Assembly (NCBI GenBank): GCA_002633005.1
Contig: NMRA01000178.1
Coordinates: 136,240-200,239, forward strand
DNA length: 64,000 nt
From: Phoronis australis
Taxonomy: Eukaryota > Phoronida > Phoronidae
Direction of reading: 5' to 3'
Made by a program: the position numbers and the translations under genes. The first letter of the stretch is position 1; each line of letters starts with the position of its first letter. The notes beneath the pieces were generated by a model. The model saw only the letters and a list, made by a program, of their open reading frames with translations, was not told where the DNA came from and did no database searches. Shown one piece after another: positions 58,459 to 64,000 of this stretch.

Positions 58459-60942
58459 TTGATGGAAAAGATTTTCAAGGTTCCATGTCACTATGACGAA
58501 AGTTCAGTACTCCAAAGGTTCGTTACTTTCTAAAGTTCACTACATTGAACTTCCACTATTCCAAAACTCCGGCAGTTCTCTACTCTTAATTGTGTGATCA
58601 CGACTGGTATTCTCAAGCAGAGATAACATCTGGGCAGGCCTTTATGCAGCGTAGGTCCTTTGCGTCCAAATGGACGCCCTAGCATTAATCTGGCTGCCCT
58701 GGCAAGGACGCCCAATGTATCATTTGGACGCCCAATGTATCATTTGGACGCCCAATATCAATAGGAACCTTTCAAGTTTGGACTCGCACATTGTAATGAA
58801 TACTAGGAAGCCTCCGAAGGCTTACAGTGGAGGCTCTTTTTTTAAAGCTGGAATAAATATACAATGTATATACAAAGTATATGCATTGTTGCTATTTTGA
58901 CACTTGATTGACAGCATTGTAAAAGTCTTGGTCTACACAGTTTTTTTAAGTAAAAATGCTCACCATAGAAGGCGGTTTTATAAACTTAGATGTCAAAACC
59001 TTGATCTATGCATTTTTTTGTAAAAAAATCTGTGTGTTTGGGGGTATTGCTGGGGATGGGGGGGTTACGCGTCGGAATCATGGATGCCCTGGAATATTGG
59101 GAACCCCATTTTGGACACCCTATTTTCTAAATTCTGGATGAAGGCCTGCATCTGGGGCACGCGTCAGGGCTGCGGCGACCAACGGCGGTTTCAAATTTAA
59201 GAAGACTGAATGGGATTCTCTGACTTCGTGAGAACTGGCAGGGACAGATTGGCCTATTAACTTCATTTAGTTTCGACCCGGCTGTGTGCGTCGCACTGCA
59301 ATGCTATCTTGACATGGGGATTTGATGAATGTGTCATGGTTGATAATTCATCAGTATTTTACTTCAGATCATTTTAAAATGAAAGTGCGTGCTCATTTTA
59401 AGACATGCGGGCAATTTCTCGGTCATGCACACTGAAATCTGTCCACCGTTCCCTAAGTTGTGCTTGTCAGCTGGAGACGGTGGTCACTGTCTACATGATA
59501 TCCAATCAAAGTGCTTTAGTGCCCGGGCGTTGCTTTCAGTATAGATGCATCTAATAACCAAAAGATCGTTTATTTTTCCCTGTAAAATGTTAAAAATCAC
59601 ATCTGAGTGTGAAAGTTCGGATATTTTTGAAGCAGTGAAACTTCGGAGTAGTGAATCTTCGAAAGTAGTGAACCTTTGTAATAGTGAACCTTCGAGTGGT
59701 GAACTTTCGAAATAGTGAGCTGTTNTTGATGGAAAAGATTTTCAAGGTTCCATGTCACTATGACGAAAGTTCAGTACTCCAAAGGTTCGTTACTTTCTAA
59801 AATTCACTACTTTGAACTTCCACTATTCCAAAACTCCGGCAGTTCTCTACTCTTAATTGTGTGATCACGACTCGTATTCTCAAGCAGAGATAACATCTGG
59901 GCAGGCCTTTATGCAGCACTAATCTGGACGCCCTGGCAAGGACGCCCAATGTATCATTTGGACGCCCAATGTCAATAGGAACCTTTCAAGTTTGGACTCG
60001 CACATTGTAATGAATACTAGGAAGCCTCTGAAGGCGCACAGTGGGGGGCTCTTTTTTTAAAGCTGTAAGAAATATACAATGTATATACAAAGTATATGCA
60101 TTGTTGCTATTTTGACACTTGATGGACAGCATTGTAAAAGTCTTGGTCTACACAGTTTTTTTTAAGTAAAAAATGCTCACCATAGAAGGCGGTTTTATAA
60201 ACTTAGATGTCAAAACCTTGATCTATGCATTTTTTTGTAAAAAAAATCTGTGTGTTTGGGGGTATTGCTGGGGGGGAGGGGTTACGCGTCGGAATCATGG
60301 ACGCCCTGGAATATTGGGAACCCCATTTTGGACACCCTATTTTCAAAATCCTGGATAAAGGCCTGCATCTGGGGCACGCGTCAGAGCTGCGGCGACCAAC
60401 GGCGGTTTCAAATTTAAGAAGACTGAATGGGATTCTCTGACTTCGTGAGAACTGGCAGGGACAGATTGGCCTACTAACTTCATTTAGTTTCGACGCGGCT
60501 GTGTGCGTCGCACTGCAATGCCATCTTGACATGGGGATTTGATGAATGTGTCATGGTTGATAATTCATCAGTATTCTTCTTCAGATCATTTTAAAATGAA
60601 AGTGCGTGCTCATTTTAAGACATGCGGGCCATTTCTCGGTCATGCACACTGAAATCTGTCCACCGTTTCCTAAGTTGTGCTTGTCAGCTGGAGACGGTGG
60701 TCACTGTCTACATGAAATCCAAACAAAGTGCTTTAGTGCCCGGGCGTTGCTTTCGATATAGATGCATCTAATAACCAAAAGATTGTTTATTTTTACCTGT
60801 AAAATGTTAAAAATCACATCTGAGTTTGAAAGTTCGAATATTTTTGAAGCAGTGAATCTTCGGTGTAGTGAATCTTCGAAAGTAGTGAACCTTTGTAATA
60901 GTGAACCTTCGAGTGGTGAACTTTCGAAATAGTGAGCTGTTT
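58459..60942 (+). repeat. 1.27-kb direct tandem duplication
   Basis: Copy 1 (58459-59724) and copy 2 (59726-60942) match almost base for base from ttgatggaaaagattttcaa to gaaatagtgagctgt, at an offset of 1267 bp. Copy 2 lacks about 50 bp around 58650-58740. Each copy is bounded by inverted ttcactac/ttcgaa motifs (gttcactac at the left, gtagtgaac at the right), so the unit may itself be a mobile element. One N (59725) marks the junction. Confidence 0.92.
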
Positions 60943-60949
60943 CCATTTC

Positions 60950-61370
60950 CAGCGATGTAAGCGTCTGGCAGGGGCATCCCACCACTGAAATTGTATGGCA
61001 TCTTACTGTTATGCCATGTACAGTGATGCTGAACATGACGTTCAAACGGTTACCTAGTGGGTTGATCTAGCTCAACTCAGGTATTTGGGCTTGTCTGGCG
61101 GGGCTTACCCACCACTAGATTTGCCTGGCAGTGTTCATTCGTGATACCTGTGCTCACGGTCAGTATTTTGCAATTGGTTTCATGTGGTTACCTCTTGGAT
61201 TGATCTAGCTCAATTTTTTGCCTTGTTTATAACCGTCTGGCTGATATTCCCCACCACTGAAATTGTCTGGCAGTGACCAGTTTTGATACAGTGGATTAGA
61301 TAGTAGGTATCGAAGGCAGTTTGAAGAGGTTACCAGAAAAGCTGATCTAGCTCAATTTTTTAATGCCATT
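60950..61370 (+). repeat. About 140-bp degenerate satellite, three copies
   Basis: ggttacctnntgg..ttgatctagctcaa recurs near 61049, 61190 and 61330, each preceded by a gtctggcagg and ccaccactgaaattgt block. No gene is seen. Confidence 0.75.
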
Positions 61371-63770
61371 CTCTTGGCTCCCCTGACCACACCCACCAGA
61401 GCGAACCTGCCAGATGGCCATATCCAAGCATGAGGATACCCATAGACCACCGTGGTTGCCAAAGGAAATTGGTTACCTTTTAATGCCCAAAAAAGTTCTG
61501 GGATCCCGGTCTACAAGTTGCAGCATCTTTACTTCCCTCCTACACGTGAAGTTGTTGCTAACCTGATCGACCCATACCAGCTTCTTAAAAATTTTTGTTG
61601 TTTAGGTACAATGCTAGGTTTAGGCCTCTTCGCCCCTTATTTTGAAGTTCCCAATTTATGTGTCCTGATCAGTGCTCAGATGAGTATGGCATTGATGAGC
61701 CCTGATGAGTCATGGTTCTAGTCGGATGGCTGGTAACAGTCTAGTCCAGAGCACTGCAGAGTTAAATATGTGAATTGATACAAAAGCTGGAATAGATTAA
61801 TGTGTTTACATGAAACTTAAGCCAATTACAACTTATCTTCCAAGCTATGTAAAACTGTCCATTTATTGTTCCCTATGGGTAATGGATCACAGCTCTGAGA
61901 TCTCCAAGGGCTTGTTCAGTGTGAAGAGAAACCTTATCTTTCTAGACATGACAGTAGACAGTGACTACTTATTTTTGTTGTAATGCGGTATGATGTTTCT
62001 GACTCTAAAGAAGGGCTTTTTGCCTTCAAATAGACATTTTTGTAATTTCAGCTAACATTAAAGCTGCTATAATCGGCGTTTTGGGAAAAAATCTTTTCAT
62101 TTCTGTCACTTGCTGTTATAAAACTGGCCGCGATTTGTTCCTCAGTCAGACTTAGAAGTGATTTTTGGGCGTGGGTAGAGGTGGCAGTTGGTTATTGGTG
62201 GAGACATTGCTCAGAACACGAATGACCTTCAAATCTAGTCGAACTTGCGGAGTCCGATCTCAAGTAGTAATGAACAACCACCTCATCTGAATCCCAGAAA
62301 TCACTTCCTGTCTGTGTAAAGGACAAATTCATTTGAGGTGAGTTGTTTAGTAAGTGGCTTAGACAGCAGGTGGTTTATAGAACTTTTACACATGTTACCA
62401 GAGGCCAGTTACTCTTGTTTAAGTTCGGGACCAGTGGGTCTCAGCAGAAGTCTGTAAAGGAGATCCCACCAAATTTTCAAGATTTCAAGTGAGTGTCTGG
62501 ATGTAACATTCAGTGATTCACTCTTGACTAATTGCAACATGAATGAATTCATTGCCCCTTTGTACAGGGTTGTTGGAAAAGGTTGGTTCATGAAACGAAT
62601 AAAGTTGTCATGAAACGAATAAAGTTGTCCAGATAAAAGACTATTTGTCCATTTTCAAAGGTTTTTGACAATTAATGGTGCTTAAAAATGTTCAAAATGT
62701 AAATCTTTTATTTAATTATTAACTGCAAAAAATTAATCTTGGCTCACTGTGCCACCTGGTGGTGTGTCACAAAGATAGTCACAAGCATTCGAAGACTACA
62801 GTCAAAGACTTTCATTTCTTATAATGAATACTTTTAAGGAAAGTTGCTAATTTCTACTCATTTTTTCACAGAACCTGAATGCTGGTTCCATATTAATATC
62901 TAAACAAAAATCTACAAACTTGTCGTGAATAACAACGAAATTGAACATTACTGATATCTCAAACATCTTTACAGAATTGTTTATGATGGAAAATAAGGTA
63001 GATCAATTATTTTAAAACTGAATAGAGCAAAAAGATCTTTCTAAGTTTGTTTGAAGGAAGAAACATTTATGGTAATTAAGCCCTGGGAAAACCAGTTTGA
63101 GGTGAATCGCTATCATAATCCACATAATCACACACAGCCATTGATTAACTCTTGTACATCTCAAATAGTTCGAAAGCAAAAAAGCTTTTTGTTGTACAGT
63201 AGCTTTCGTTGAAAGCATGAACAGATGTCCAGGGCATTTGTGTGTAGGTGCTTAATGAGGGATAGGTCAAGTATTAACTCTTATTAATAGCAAAATAATT
63301 GATCTAGAATCATGATTTATTGAAATGCTGGATTCTATCAACAGACCCTTATCTTTACTGGGCATGAATGTAGATAAAGTGCATTTGCATGAAAATATGC
63401 TACGAATGGTGTGTTGCTCGCTCAGCTTGGCAGTGTTTTATGCTAAATCCATTATCTGTGTAAACTAACAAGACACGATCTCGCTTTTCTGAGAACAAAG
63501 TTTTCCGGTTTCTGACAAGCATTTAATGACAACCTGACTGAACATGTCTAATAAGCTATGATTCAATGAACTTAAAGGTTATTTCGAGTCATTAGTGTTC
63601 TTTATGACCTGTTTTATCATATTGTAGTGACACGCATGAATACGCTGCCAAGAGAGAACACTGCAAGTCCTGCTCAGATGGTTGTGTTTGTCAAGTTGAA
63701 CTTGATTTGAGTTTTGTCTGGTACCTTGATTGTAATTGTTACTGGATTTCAATTACGCCCACCTACGTAA
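61371..63770. other. Region without a supported gene
   Basis: A plus open frame at 61452-61721 (89 codons) and short minus frames at 62409 and 63012 have no recognised domain, and I saw no conserved exon. A local duplication of tcatgaaacgaataaagttg (near 62590) is the only repeat noted. Confidence 0.35.
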
Positions 63771-63782
63771 TTGTGTTGGTCT

Positions 63783-64000
63783 ATGAATTATGTTATATTA
63801 CCGTTTGAGGCCTACTTTTATTACGTTTGTGAACTAGTACCTAATAGGTTAGGTCTGTGGGATGAGTATACTTTTGAGATTTACCGTATGGCTGTGTTTC
63901 TCACTGATCCTATGAAAATGTTAATTAGCTGGCTCATGATTTTGTTCCTGTCATTTTATGTGGGAGTTTTATGGGAAACTCCAAAGTGGAGTGAGTACTA
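63783..64000 (+). other. Open frame running off the right edge, unassigned
   Basis: From an ATG at 63783 the frame stays open to the window end (about 72 codons), with WDEYTFEIYRMAVFLTD and a hydrophobic stretch ISWLMILFLSFYVGVLW. A candidate donor g|gtgagt-like tggagtgagt lies near 63990. It could be an exon of a membrane protein or chance; no family was recognised. Confidence 0.2.

Overview
This window is nuclear DNA from an animal: AT-rich, intron-rich, with GT-AG introns, tRNA-derived and foldback repeats, satellites and assembly Ns. Protein style suggests an invertebrate, possibly a lophotrochozoan such as a mollusc, but this is inference; no sequence here fixes the species. Four conserved protein-coding genes were assembled exon by exon, and every internal junction agrees in phase.

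Layout. (1) 894-1649, plus: the last two coding exons of a TMEM9-family gene, whose 5' part lies left of the window. (2) 20661-7194, minus: a complete JIP1/JIP2-like JNK scaffold gene with the conserved N-terminal RLTHDVSLD peptide, a D-motif, SH3 domain, PTB domain and kinesin-light-chain-binding C-terminus; about 518 aa, or 489 aa if an 87-nt symmetric exon is skipped. (3) 20816-27802, plus: a complete gene for mitochondrial ATP synthase peripheral-stalk subunit b (ATP5PB), 8 exons, 263 aa. Its start codon is only 154 bp from that of the JIP gene, so the two probably share a bidirectional promoter. (4) 44820-31709, minus: a complete INCENP gene, 17 coding exons, 1121 aa, with an N-terminal CEN-box-like region, five STRSKMR repeats, four TPETLKK repeats, a long charged helix and a complete IN-box with the TSS motif. 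(5) 46.9-64 kb: no confident gene; mostly repeats, including a 67-bp satellite with an alternating dimer pattern beside an N gap, a CAGGG-ended element, a foldback element and a 1.27-kb tandem duplication.

The most unusual property is that tandem duplications repeatedly overlap or touch exon boundaries: a TMEM9 acceptor, two JIP acceptors (50 bp x4 and 29 bp x2), several INCENP donors, and the INCENP stop codon. They create arrays of copied splice sites. I saw no prokaryote-type system, CRISPR array or novel enzyme operon; this junction-anchored repeat pattern and the INCENP repeat module are the best candidates for something undescribed.
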